64,000 nucleotides of DNA from Portulaca oleracea (GCA_029582165.1 CM055886.1:20170169-20234168), one strand, 5' to 3'. Counted from the stretch's first letter, positions 10,795-21,658 are shown. Program-made: numbers and translations. Notes: generated by a model from the letters alone, not told the origin.

Positions 10795-11250
10795 AGAATC
10801 CAATTTTCCTTATGATTTTTTTTTTGAGCAATTTCCATTATGATTTACCTTAACAGTACTCCATGAATTCGTAAATATTTGTTCAAATTTTACCATAGTT
10901 GTTTTTTTTTTAACTATGATAGTTGAAAATTCTTTATTATTAATTTGGCTAAAATAAATCTCGTCCGTTAAAGAGTTTATGTGTCAATAAATACGATTAA
11001 CGGTTACAACAAGTTACTTTGATCAAATTATATTGATTAGAATCAATGGTTATTATAGTTTTTAACTTTGATAATTGAAAAAATTCAATTATGGTAGAAT
11101 CTTCTCAAAGATATTATATTTTGTATACCAATGAATAACATTACTTATTCAACAAGTTACTCTAATCAATATATATTAATTTTGGTTTTTTAAAGGTAAA
11201 ATACACTTTTTAACTACGATATAATTGAAAAAATTTTCAACTATGATACT
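10795..11250. repeat. Dispersed AT-rich repeat, copy 1
   Basis: This stretch is repeated at 11610-12090 and again, more diverged, at 13795-14180. Shared landmarks in order are TATGATTTACCTTAA.AGTACTCCATG, TTCAAATTTTACCATAGTTG, AATCTCGTCCGTTAAAGA, a CAAGTTA..TTTGATCAAA segment, and a second internal round of the same motif (CAAGTTACTCTAATCAATATAT). Each copy therefore contains two diverged sub-units. No coding potential was found and the element class is unknown. Confidence 0.7.
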
Positions 11251-11609
11251 CCTTATATTTATCGCTAAATTTTTATCATGTTTGGGCTTTTTTTATATAA
11301 TGTTCAATATTTTACTTCAACTACATTTTTCAGAACTAGCTAGAGTTATATTCTTGAGAGTATCATGCTCTTGTATTCCTCAAATGAGTTTTATGACATA
11401 TTTATATAATTTTACGAGTATAAATGTATAAATTTGTGAGGAAACACATAAAATTGACAAGTATACACATGCTTATAAAATGAATTAACTCATAAAGTTA
11501 TAAATGTATGGTCATGTATAAACTATGAACTTAAATTACAAATAGATATATGATCAAAAATAACAAAAATTGTATGCTCATAAACTGATACTTATGTACA
11601 ATTTGATAA

Positions 11610-12090
11610 TGTAGGGATCATTAGAATCGAATTTTCCTTTATGATTTACCTTAATGACAGTACTCCATGTATTCATGAATATTTATTCAAATTTTACCAT
11701 AGTTGATGTTTTCAACTATGACAATTGACAATTCTTTATTATTAATTTGGCTAACATAAATCTCGTCCGTTAAAGAATTTGTATAAATAAATATGATTAT
11801 TGGTAGCAACAAGTTAATTTGATCAAAATATATTGATTTTAATTTTTTTAAGATAGAATCAACACTTGTTATACTTTTTTACTATGATAATTGAAAAAAA
11901 AATTAATTATTGTAGAATCTCCTTAAAAATATTAAATTTAGTAAAAAATTTGTTTGTCAATGAATAGCATTAGTTGTTATTAGTTGTTACAACAAGTCAC
12001 TTTGATCAATATATATTAATTTTAGTTTTTTAAATATAAAATATAATTTTTAACTACCATAATTAAAAAAATTAACTAGTCTATGATATA
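11610..12090. repeat. Dispersed AT-rich repeat, copy 2
   Basis: It is collinear with copy 1 across about 450 bp, in the same orientation and at good similarity. It ends where the GC-richer LTR-like segment starts at about 12095. Confidence 0.7.
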
Positions 12091-12094
12091 CTCT

Positions 12095-13250
12095 CCCAAC
12101 GCGAGGTTTGGATAAATCTAGATGATGGAGGTCCTCCATCAAGCATCCAAAGTTCAGCACCAAGTGAGCAGGAGCCAGCATCAGGAGCAGCAACGACCTC
12201 ACCATCTTCAGCATCAAACACTGACATCCAGGAGTGTTTCATGATGGTCCAACAAGTCATGAGGTCATCCAACAACAGCAGCAGCATCATCACCAACACC
12301 AGCAGCCAACCAGTGAGGCTATTTCTCAATTCCATATCTTTGGATTGAGGTCCTCACCAGTGCTTTGAAGACTTCACTCTAGAGTTGTTGAGGACTTTCC
12401 AGCTCAGTGAAGATGTTTGCCAATTCTGAGGTCCTCTATGAAGACATCACTTCTGGAACTGTTGAGGATATTCCAGTTCTGTGAGGTGATCCAGGATTGA
12501 GGTCCTCCATGAAGACTCACTTCCAAGCTGTTGAGGCCATTTCCAGCTTGTGAGGTGATATATTCGTTTGTAATAAAGAAAACGCGTTTGTTGTCTTTTA
12601 TGTTATTTTATTTTGATGTTATCCGGTTGTAATGAGGCCTTAATTAGATTACTAAGTTAGTTAGTAGCTTAATGCCGGATTAGGAAAGTTTCTTGAGCAA
12701 GGGGAAACCCTTAATCATCCAGCTCAACCCTAGGTTTAAATACATTGTAATCGGCAGCTTGTGAGGGGCATCTATCAGTGAAATTAATAGCATTTTGAGT
12801 GCCTTGATTGAGCCTCTTGTTTGTGAGTGACGTTAAACTCTCATCTCTGGTTAATTCTACTACAGTAGCAAGGATTTGGCAATCCTTGTGGTGGGTGTAG
12901 AGCTTGATAATCTCGATGGTGGTGTGCCTGCATCCATTGAGGTCATCCAGTCCATTGCCCTTGATGTTCTAGCTGTGGTGGGTCTGTATCAGCTTGAGCC
13001 TCAAGACTATCCTCGGTTACTATTTGATTGTAAGTTTGTTCATCCGATCATCATTTTATCATCATCCATTTCATCCATTTGTTCATTGGTGTTCATACTC
13101 TGTTTTTGGAGGAGGTTGTAATTGAATGTCTCTGTGAGGTCTATTTTGGGTGCATTTGTGTTTGATTCTCTGTTTTGAGGTCAGATTGTGTGCGAGTTGT
13201 GTTGATGTGGTGTATTGTGAGGTCAATACTTTGATCTTAGGACCTTGCAT
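12095..13250 (+). mobile_element. Probable LTR-retroelement fragment with coding tail
   Basis: This GC-richer island stands out in AT-rich flanks. At its left the plus strand reads an open frame from about 12097 to a TGA at 12347, rich in Ser, Asn and Gln, with no methionine until well inside and no known domain; it looks like the C-terminal end of a longer protein. Then come a 75-bp tandem repeat and an LTR-like stretch (GTAATAAAG, AAATACATTGTAATC, TAGCAAGGATTTGGCAATCC) reminiscent of Copia LTR transcription-end regions. No matching second LTR, primer site or pol was found, so this is a tentative transposon-derived call. Confidence 0.4.
12344..12560. repeat. Tandem repeat, about 71-82 bp, three units
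   Basis: Units starting near 12344, 12426 and 12497 share TTGAGGTCCTC, TGAAGAC..CACT, a GTTGAGG core and a closing TTCCAG..GTGAG. The GAGGTCCTCCAT motif also appears once upstream near 12127. The units are imperfect and do not keep one reading frame. Confidence 0.7.
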
Positions 13251-13794
13251 ACATCACTAGATGTAGACAATCTTTTGCCTATTATATAGAAAACATGCAC
13301 TATTTGAGGAAAAACATGAATATCGGAGATTGATCCCAATGGACCCGAAAGACATTTTGGAAACTAAAATCAAAACTGCAAAAACAATTATAATGATCTA
13401 CTATTATATAGAAAGTATTAATACTATTCTTATAAAATATTATATGAAAATTTATTGATCAAGTGAGGACATTAAAAACCACGAAAAATATAATATATCA
13501 TAAGAATATAAAGAGGGAGTACTGGTTTCTATCAACATATTTTTGAAAATAAAAGAAAACTATTAAAATACAATTTTATGAAAGTATTTCTTAACTACAT
13601 ATTCAACAATGGTAACTCTACATAGTATATCATTACATCTCTTATAAAAATCATACAAATATTTAGAAAAATAGGGAGTAAATAATTTATCGGTGGCTAA
13701 GAATAATAATTAGATGATACTAATTTTCAGTTATTGACACAACTTTCAACCGTAATTAACTATCAGAAATAATTTTTTATATGTATAAGAGTGA
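13251..13794. other. AT-rich spacer with Stowaway-like remnant
   Basis: No genes. Around 13383-13521 the sequence AAAGTATTAATACTATTCTTATAAAATATTATAT followed by ..GAGGGAGTACT resembles the right half of the Stowaway family found elsewhere in the window, without a recognisable left end. Confidence 0.4.
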
Positions 13795-14180
13795 AAATTC
13801 TACCATAGTTGAAAATTTTATACCATTCATTTATCAAAAATAAATCATATTTGTTAAAACGGTTTATATCCTCCTAAACATGGTTAATTATTTTACCAAG
13901 TTACTTTGATCAACCTACATTGATTTTGAATTTTTATGGTAAAATTAGTGATATTTTCACTTTTCAACTACAATAGTTGAAAAAAAGTCAACTATGGTAG
14001 AATTTCCTTAAAAATATTCAATTTTGTAAAAAATTATAACTTAACATATAGATTTACTTATTGTAATAAGTCCTATTGTGAATATATATATTAATTTTAA
14101 TTTTTAATGATAAAATTATTGGTAATTATACATTTCAACTAGTATAATTGAAAATATTTTCAAATATAGTAACAACGTGA
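13795..14180. repeat. Dispersed AT-rich repeat, copy 3 (diverged)
   Basis: It shares TTCTACCATAGTTGAAAA, CAAGTTACTTTGATCAA, TCAACTATGGTAGAATTTCC and TTAATTTTAATTTTTAA with copies 1 and 2, in the same orientation and order. It lies beyond the LTR-like island. Confidence 0.55.
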
Positions 14181-14362
14181 AAATAAGAAAAAGCTGAAAA
14201 TATTAAAAAAAAATAACAAGAAGCTACACTATCCTACGTACGTTTGACAGCTTGCTTGGCTAGCTTGTGGGTTGGCTTAATTTGACTTCTTGGAAGCTTA
14301 AGTGCTGAAACTCGACTGAAAATGTTTGTGACCCTTTTGCATGCATCTATATGATTAATTAT

Positions 14363-14915
14363 GGGGTTTTTGCATTTTGGACCCCATAGGGGTATTTATT
14401 TTCTGGATAATAGTTTTTATTGTTTATTTTTGGACTTTAAAATTTATAGGTTGAATGGAAAATGACCTTAAAGTTTCTAGGTTGAAAAAAAAAGTTTGTG
14501 TATTGTTTTTCTTTTTCTTCACAAGTTTGAATTTATCTCCCGATTAGCGCCAAATTTTAGGAGTAAGGTTAAAACTGATATATTAAGTTATAATACACTT
14601 CTCTTATTCATGTTGGAACTAATTAGACCCTAAAGTACCTAGGATCTAAGTAGTTCCGGCATGAATAAGAGAGATGTATTACAGCTTTAATATAGTTTTA
14701 ACCTTAGTCCTGAAGTTTGACGCTAATCGGAAGATAAATTCAAACATGGGAAGAAAAAGAAAAACAGTACACATACCTTTTTTTTTCATCCTATAGATTT
14801 TAAGTTCTTTTTTCATTCAACTCATAAACTTTAGGGTCGCAAAAATAAACAATAAAAACCAAGGGTCCAAAAAATAAATACCCCTATACTTTGAGGTTTA
14901 AAATGCAAATAACCC
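14363..14915. mobile_element. Foldback element, 553 bp
   Basis: The left end GGGGTTTTTGCATTTTGGACC and the reversed right end GGGTTATTTGCATTTTAAACC start two arms of roughly 260 bp that are inverted copies almost to the centre, where TTATTCATG..GGAACT meets AGTTCCGGCATGAATAA around a loop of about 25 bases. The 9-bp flanks attaattat and tataattat match at seven positions, which would suit a Mutator-like duplication. It is non-coding. Confidence 0.7.
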
Positions 14916-15722
14916 TATAATTATAAATTCTCCAATCTCCAATCACTTTGTTTTTATCAACCAAGCCCCAGATGAGATAAACATAATTAGTTAGAACTAG
15001 TATGTCGTTCCAACCATGCAAAGCGCTCTGATTACAAATTTATAGTTAAGGTACGTACATTCCTTTTGATATTTGGCCTTTACTAGTGAATAATTGTTTC
15101 TAATGTTGGAGAATTTCAAATGTATAGGGCAAATATAAGCTAGAAATATCACAAGGGGTTGAAAGACATAAGAAATGATCTTATGATCAGTCAATGGTTA
15201 AATAGCTTAAATAAGGATAATATGGATAATATGGATAATGTTAGCTAGATTTAACACAGGTCGTATCGCCAAATTAAATAAAGACTTGAGATTTTAGAAC
15301 AAGATCAACATAAATCGTATTGAGCATCTGGTAAATCCATAAACCTACTAAAGGACAATATAGTAAGTGTCACAAACAAGATGGGTTGCATTGCTTGTAA
15401 TGCAGTCCTTGTTGCCTGTCTAACAAGACACATTATTTTAGATTACAGTTGATGTCTTTCTAGAATTGTTGCTTGGTACCTCTGGTTAGATAATGTTATT
15501 AGTTATGTAATTAACTAAAGATTATCCTCTATGAAAAATACGTCATTTGTGATCCTATCTATTCTGGAGGTGTCCAAGTTTGTTCTTTCAATTTATTCCA
15601 AGTTACGAGAAGCATATTTCTCTTATTTTAATTGTAGCAAATTCTAGAGTTAATTTAGCAAGATGGATATTATATTTATGTAAGTCGCTCAAGCAATATC
15701 TTATCACTATACTATATATGAT
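14916..15722. other. Gene-free region
   Basis: No coding, RNA or repeat signal is supportable. The 65-codon minus ORF at 14997-15194 has no recognisable features. Confidence 0.55.
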
Positions 15723-16275
15723 TGTTGAGTTTAATGGTCCACAATTAATATAAGGTCGCTATTTAACACAAAATGACCATGAGCTATACACGTACTAATT
15801 AATAACTTGATTATTGCATGTGCTTAAATGCACAACTCATTACTAATGCATTTAAGCACATGCAATAATCATAAGAGATACATGCATTGTGTTTCTTTTG
15901 TGGTGGTTACTTGAGTATTGATTACTCATTTAATTTAGTTGTTCCATGGCTTTGTAACTGTTTTGTATTTACTATTTATATTGTGAGGCAGTTGGCAACA
16001 AGATGAGCAAGAACAAGAATCGATCAAGCCTTATACATTTGTATATTAAGAGCATCTTTTCATCCTTAGGTTGTAAGAGTCTACGAGAGTCTAATCTTTC
16101 TCTTGTAATATTTTATGTTTATTAGTAGATTATTTCTCCTTTGTCGTCCGTGATTTTTCTCCCTATCGAATTTACATGTAAAACTTGTGTCTTCTTTAAT
16201 CTTTATTTTATCTTTCCTTTATACTATACTAATTTCTTGATTGTTTCCTCTTTGTTCGATCATAAGATTCATAAC
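15723..16275 (+). repeat. Possible 5' LTR of the Copia pseudogene
   Basis: A primer-binding site begins three bases after ATAACA (ending 16275). Searching upstream for a matching TG start gives TGTTGAG at 15723, for a putative 553-bp LTR. It contains transcription-start and poly(A)-like signals (ATACATTTGTATATTAAG near 16035, TTGTAATATTTTATG near 16105). No second LTR is available to confirm it. Confidence 0.35.
15809..15870. repeat. Perfect 24-bp inverted repeat with 14-bp loop
   Basis: Arm 1 at 15809-15832 and arm 2 at 15847-15870 are exact reverse complements (GATTATTGCATGTGCTTAAA.. versus ..TTTAAGCACATGCAATAATC). The spacer is 14 bases. It lies within the putative Copia LTR. Confidence 0.9.
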
Positions 16276-16277
16276 AG

Positions 16278-16290
16278 TTGGTATCAGAGC
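16278..16290 (+). other. Primer-binding site (iMet tRNA) of Copia pseudogene
   Basis: TTGGTATCAGAGC, complementary to the 3' end of plant initiator-Met tRNA, precedes the gag start by a few bases. Confidence 0.8.
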
Positions 16291-16299
16291 GTAGGATCA

Positions 16300-17370
16300 A
16301 AGATGTCAACGATCATGAAAGTTGAGACTGAAAAGTTCAATGATGAGATTAGCTTTAATCTCTGAAAAGTTTAGATGAAGCAGTTTTGACTCAACATGGA
16401 TTATGGAAAATCCTTGATGGATTTCTTAAGAAACCTAAAAAAAATTATCATTGAAGAATGTGAGGCTGACAAGAAAAAGCTTCGTGGATCCATAAATGAT
16501 GTTGAATAGCGAGAATTTGGAGTTAAAGGCTCTTTCAAGTATTCAGTCATGTCTCACTCCTAATGTCCTTAGGGGAGTACTTGACAAAGAGAACCCAAAC
16601 GATCTTTGCAATCGATTGGAAGAACTCTACATGTTAAAGAGCATTGCCAACAAAATCATGTTAAAGTAAAAACTTTACTCCTACAGGATCTCTGAAGGTA
16701 CCCCTATAAAACAACACTTGAGTGAGTTTAATTCTATTATAGTTGATTTGGAGAGCCTCGATGAAGAAATTGAGGATAAAGATAAGACTATTTTGTTGGT
16801 GTCTCTTTACCCAAATTCTACAAAAACCTCAAAGACCTATTGCTTTACAGTAAAGATGAAACTTTATCCTTTGAATCTGTTTAAGCTATTCTAAATTCTA
16901 ATGTCCAAAGAAATATTTGACCTTGATGATAAATCGAATGGTGAGGGTTTGTTTGTAAGGAAAAATAAAACCAACTTTAAAGGTCGAAAGACAAAAGTTT
17001 TTGCAAGTATTGTAGGAAATATGGTCATGATGTTACCAAATGTCGAAAGGTGAAAAATAAAAAGGAACAACAAGGCTAAGAATTAATAATATAATCAAGA
17101 AAACTCTACAGTAGCGTTTGCTGAAGTATTGATGATGTTTTGTTTGCGTCTTCTGATAAGGAAAACACTATTTCTTCTGATTTAGTCTTCGATTTGGGTT
17201 GCACTCATCATATGTATCCTAATAAGGATTAGTTTTCAACATATTATCCCATTGAGTCTTACAATATTGTTTACATGAGAAATGATGATCTCTGTAGTAT
17301 TTTGGGAATTGGTAATATTAAGGTCAAGACTCATGATGGCTATATTGGTGGTAGTTTCTTTGATTAAAGA
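16300..17370 (+). pseudogene. gag: Decayed Copia gag-protease
   Basis: The plus strand encodes a Copia Gag broken by many stops and frame changes. It starts with KVETEKFNDEISFNL then a TGA where family members have SLWKV. Later pieces match the capsid domain (EGTPIKQHLSEFNSIIVDLE and DDKDKTILLVSL-like near 16690-16810) and a damaged zinc-knuckle region. A protease remnant VFDLGCTHHMYPNKD (family: DSGCSHHMCPN) lies near 17185-17230, followed by the pre-integrase start. Pol downstream of about 17370 is absent. This is an old, immobile copy. Confidence 0.8.
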
Positions 17371-17499
17371 CTATTTTTGTCACTCGTCCTACGGACAGGT
17401 TAAAGTCATGTTCTTTTGTAATGTATCATAAATTTATCTTATCTATCACATTTTTAGTTACTTTCTCGCACTTTCTTTTACATTATTAATACTTCCTTA

Positions 17500-17710
17500 C
17501 ATACCTTACATAATATAAATTTAAAAATTCATATATTTAATAAATAATATGACTGATGTGACTTGTCTTATTCACAATACCTTGGTATAAACTATTTATT
17601 TGAAAATTCATATACTTAAATGATGTGACTTAGATTTCCAGTCACTATCTTATTTCGCCACTATATCCCATCTTTCCCACCCTCCGACTATCTTACTTTC
17701 TAAAAGAACA
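17500..17710 (-). repeat. Dispersed repeat shared with 57955-58376
   Basis: The reverse complement contains GTCACATCATTTAAGTATAT, GAATAAGACAAGTCACATCA and a GGTGGGAAAGATGGGATA-like head, which recur in the plus strand near 58090-58260 and 57960-58010. It is a non-coding family of unknown class. Confidence 0.5.
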
Positions 17711-17929
17711 AGGCTCAAGTTTTCAAACTATTAAACTTGTTTATTTGAATCTAAATACACCCGACTCGTATTTTTAATGTCAAAATTGGCTGAAATCTAA
17801 ATACACATGACCTATATCGGCCTTAACCAGATATACACATAGTCCTTACTCAACTCGTCCATCCGAATTGATAGGACTAATAACATAATTTTAAATTGAT
17901 GTTAGGATCAGTAGTTATTTCGAGGGCAA

Positions 17930-18140
17930 AACAGTAAATTCAAGTGTGAATGTAAGCTACAATGCAAACTGTTTATTATTAGATTGTATTTAAGGACAAA
18001 ATGATAAATCCGAGTGTAAACATAAGCTACAAGGCAAACTATTTATTATTATATTATATTCATGTGTAAACACAAGCTACAAGACAAGTACATAGGCAAA
18101 CTACTTGTTATTATATTATATTTGAGAGTGAAAGACACAA
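17930..18140. repeat. Minisatellite, about 65 bp per unit, three units
   Basis: The core GTGTAAACATAAGCTACAAG.CAAACT.TTTATTATTATATTATATT recurs three times with drift; the third unit carries an extra ACAAGTACATAGG insertion. Non-coding. Confidence 0.65.
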
Positions 18141-18236
18141 GCTAGTATAATCGAACAAACTTTTTCATCATCCCTGCTTTTATTGTATAGAGCCAGTTTT
18201 GAGGCTGAAAACCTAAAAAAATAAAAATATATTTTT

Positions 18237-18637
18237 GGGAAATTTCATTTGGTAGGCTTCAACTTTTGCCTATTCCAAATTGTCAACCACTTTTGAAATT
18301 ATTCCAAGTGGTAGGCTTATTTGGAAAATTATTCCAAGTGGTAAGCTTATTTTGAAAACTTTAAAAATTATTCCAAGTTTTCAAACATTTTAAAAACTAT
18401 TTCTAATCGTCAAACACTTTAGATATTATTCCAAATGAGTCGATTGTGAGAACCATAAGGAGAGGACAATGAAATTGAGAGATGAGGAAAGTTTTACGAG
18501 CAATTTTTTAACAACGGTATAAAAAGAAGCCTACGAGATAGGATAATTTTCAAAATAAGCCTACCATATGGAATAGTTTAAAAAGTAGTTGACAACTTAA
18601 ATAGATAAAAGTTTGAAGTCTACCCAATGAAATTTCC
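18237..18637. mobile_element. Foldback MITE, 401 bp, about 100-bp inverted ends
   Basis: The left end GGGAAATTTCATTTGGTAGG and the reversed right end GGAAATTTCATTGGGTAGAC extend inward for about 100 bp with shared blocks TTGTCAAC.ACTTTT, ATTCCA.RTGGTAGGCTTATTTTGAAAA. Long TIRs suggest a Mutator-like MITE. Flanks are AT-rich and the duplication is ambiguous. It is non-coding. Confidence 0.65.
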
Positions 18638-19449
18638 TAATTTTTTTTTAAATCCGTAGAAGACTTTCAACAAATTTGATTTTTGCGCAAAGAAAGCAAA
18701 TGAATTTAATTAATGTTATTGATTAGTTTTGAAGACTCCATCTATCACTATCAAAGTAATCTAGTCAAGAATGCCTCATTGTTTATACGAATATATTATA
18801 CAGAGCATATTCTATTCATTCTGAAAAAAATCCCCTTTCTTCTTTAATAAACATTGCTAGTTGCCTTCCAAAAAAAAAACATTGCTTGTTGATGGAACAA
18901 AAATTAGGATTATCATGTTTTAAATCTCAATTTTGAGCATTATTTATTAGAATATCTCGAAATTTATTTTTGAAATGAACAGCCCAAACTTTCAAAGTTT
19001 TATTTGTCAGCAGCCAATACCGAATTAACTTTAATTAAATTCAGGTTTTCATGTAATTTAACAATATTTTTTTGGTGATATATAGAATGAAAATGTGTCT
19101 AAACCAAAAAACGATCACTACATTATAAAAAAAATCTGAGTTTAAATAACTTTAATTCAGTATTGAGATACTGACAAATACATTAGACAGTCGATTCCCC
19201 CGCTGAACCCAATTCGTGCATCCATACATTTATTAGGTGATAAATATACGTTCTTATTAAAATAATGTTTAGTTATTTGGTGATGTTTGGGTCAACTTAG
19301 TACAACATTGAACTCACCAAATCGATGGAACTCATGTTCAAAGGTTTTGTTTAAGTTCAAATTTTAGTGAAAATAACACAAAAAATATTTATATATTTTT
19401 AATTTTGAGGTCAATGAAATATATTTGTCTTGAAGAATTTAATACTTGA
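18638..19449. other. Gene-free AT-rich region
   Basis: Nothing recognisable on either strand. Confidence 0.5.
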
Positions 19450-19663
19450 CTTACCAACACCACACCATAATTATTATCAATATATATTTTCACTTTTTTC
19501 TCTCCTCACTTTTATCCTCTACTTTTCACATTCTCTCTCATCACCTACCCCACTTACTATAATTCTCACCACAACTTACCACAATTCACCACACTTTTTT
19601 AAATTTCACTGCACCGCACTATTACCACACCGCAACCAACCGTATAAAAGAACGGAGCCTTAT
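19450..19663. mobile_element. hAT-like MITE, one end clear (ACCACA family)
   Basis: The right end, reversed, is TAAGGCTCCGTTCTTTTATA CGGTTGG, then GGTTGCGGTG, the same terminal signature as the element at 2591-2930, with the same CACCACA-rich interior. The left end cannot be defined and may be truncated. Confidence 0.5.
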
Positions 19664-19797
19664 TGGTAGTTATTCTTAAATAGAGACTTAGTGGACGTAT
19701 TTGTCTGATAATAATTGAAAAAACAGTATGAGACTGTCACCTTCTTTTTAACATAAATATAGTAGTGGTAAATGAGATCTCGTAAAGGGGCTACAAT

Positions 19798-19963
19798 TAG
19801 GTACCGTTCTTTTGTGCGTTGCGTTTGTGTTGCGTTACGATTAGTTGCGGTAAGTTACAGTGGAAATAGTAAAAAGGTAATGGTAATCTGCGGTATGTTG
19901 CGGTAGATTGCGGTAATTCGCGTTGCGGTTATTTGCGTTAACGCAGAAAAGAACGGTGCCTTA
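19798..19963. mobile_element. Short hAT-like MITE, about 166 bp
   Basis: The left end TAGGTACCGTTCTTTTGTGC and the reversed right end TAAGGCACCGTTCTTTTCTGC are clear inverted repeats of the same CCGTTCTTTT class as the neighbouring ACCACA-family MITE 130 bp away. The interior is made of TGCGGTA/TTGCGTT repeats. No ORF. Confidence 0.7.
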
Positions 19964-20290
19964 GTTGTTTAAACTTTAAACAGCAAATATTGGTTTAAGA
20001 AGCAAATATCATTTTTATTTTAACAGTTGGCAAATAACTATTCAAATAAGTGTTTGAAGAAACTGAGTTATGTAAATCTAGTGAGCAGTTGAGTTAACTT
20101 ATTAATGTAAATTGACATAAACAACCATGGATAGTTTCCAAATTAAAGATAAAATTTTCAAAAGATATTTTTTACCTAAAAAATTTGAAATGCTACTTTG
20201 AGCGCTAAACACCAACCTTGTTTGTCAAAATTAGTTGTTTATCAGCGGATGGTGGTCTAGGTATCATATAGCAGTTTGAACAGTGAATGA

Positions 20291-20460
20291 GAGTTACTAC
20301 TACTCCTACTACTACTACTGCTACTAACTACTACTACTACTACTACTTACTGATGTTATTGCTGCTATTGCTGCTACTACTACTACTGCTACTACTACTA
20401 CTACTAACTATTGATGTTACTGCTGCTACTACTACTGCTGCTGTCGCTGCTGCTGCTACT
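20291..20460. repeat. Compound trinucleotide repeat (TAC/CTG/ACT)
   Basis: A 170-bp run of TAC and TGC triplets, with short TAACTA and GATGTTATTG interruptions. It is likely polymorphic in length. It has no start or stop context that would make it a coding repeat. Confidence 0.9.
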
Positions 20461-20736
20461 TCCTAAGCTTTTATACTCAACTTTTGCCTTTGTGCTCTCA
20501 AGCCTTCATTTCGAGCCCTCAATCTCTTCTCAGATCCAAAGGATACTATCCATGCAATGATCTTCTAAATGCTTCTCATTTTTTTTCCTTTTGTGTTGTA
20601 ACAAAGACAAGGAAGTAAGATGGTATGGAAGGGTGTATAGATGAGATGGGTGTTCTTGGGTAAAAATCAGGGAAGAGAATTATTCAATAATCGCTAAAAT
20701 GAGTCGTTATTTGCTACTTAAACCAGTATCCATTGC

Positions 20737-21169
20737 CATAGTTATTAAAATCTCGATCCGAATCAACGATTCTACGAGTTTACGATCCAAAAACCTTCCA
20801 TCGATCCAACTCTTATTAGGATCTTAAAGCAGTTAGGATCTTACGATCCTAGTTTAACCTGAATATTATGTGTTAGAATCTCAATACATTTTGCGATCCT
20901 ACGATTCAATCATCGATCCTACATGAGTTTAATAATGTTTGCGCACAATATCATCTTTAAAATTTTGTCATAACAATATATATAAATAACTAATGTTGTT
21001 CACTGAATATACAATTTAATATATTGTTTCATTACCAGTGAACATTTGTTAAGATTTTAACTATTATAAAACGTTTTTTTTTATATTTTCCTATTATATT
21101 ATAATCTTATGATCCTCGATCCGATTCTATGATACCGATCCTAACTAGAATCCCGATTCTAACAACCTT
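20737..21169. mobile_element. Mutator-like MITE, 433 bp, with 9-bp target duplication
   Basis: An exact 9-bp duplication ATCCATTGC (20728-20736 and 21170-21178) flanks the element. The ends CATAGTTATTAAAATC and, reversed, AAGGTTGTTAGAATC are inverted repeats that continue as GATCC- and CGATTC-rich sub-terminal sequence. A 9-bp duplication is characteristic of Mutator-like elements. It is non-coding, so non-autonomous. Confidence 0.75.
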
Positions 21170-21178
21170 ATCCATTGC

Positions 21179-21658
21179 TTAGATTGCTATTTCTCGCTCT
21201 TTAAATCGCTAATTTTGGCAATGGTGACCTCATATTGGTCTAATTAAAGTTTAAAATTGGTAAAAATATTAAACACTACACCAAACACTATTACCGAACA
21301 TAGCCACGTATCTGATCATGTTTTGAGTTGAAAATAGCCCACAAATAAAATGTGTGAGGGATAGAAGAAAATGTGAATGTTTGTATTCAAAAACTCGAAA
21401 GGAACCTGCAACATTATAATTCACAAGTGTGTTTTAAAATGTGTAAGACATAATTTAAGTCTCACATGTGAAATGATATTCAATTTTATAGATGCAATAT
21501 TTCTTTTACTAAAGGCTTATTATTTTCAACTTATTAAAAGTAACTTATTGCTAAGTGTGACGAGTAGCATTCATCGATGCTGACCCATATTGATTAGAGT
21601 TAAAACTAGGTGAAAGCATGATCTAAGTGTTGATTTTTGTTTGTTGGTTGTTGTAATT
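21179..21658. other. Gene-free spacer
   Basis: No supportable feature. The 68-codon ORF at 21377-21583 has no recognisable motif. Confidence 0.5.
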
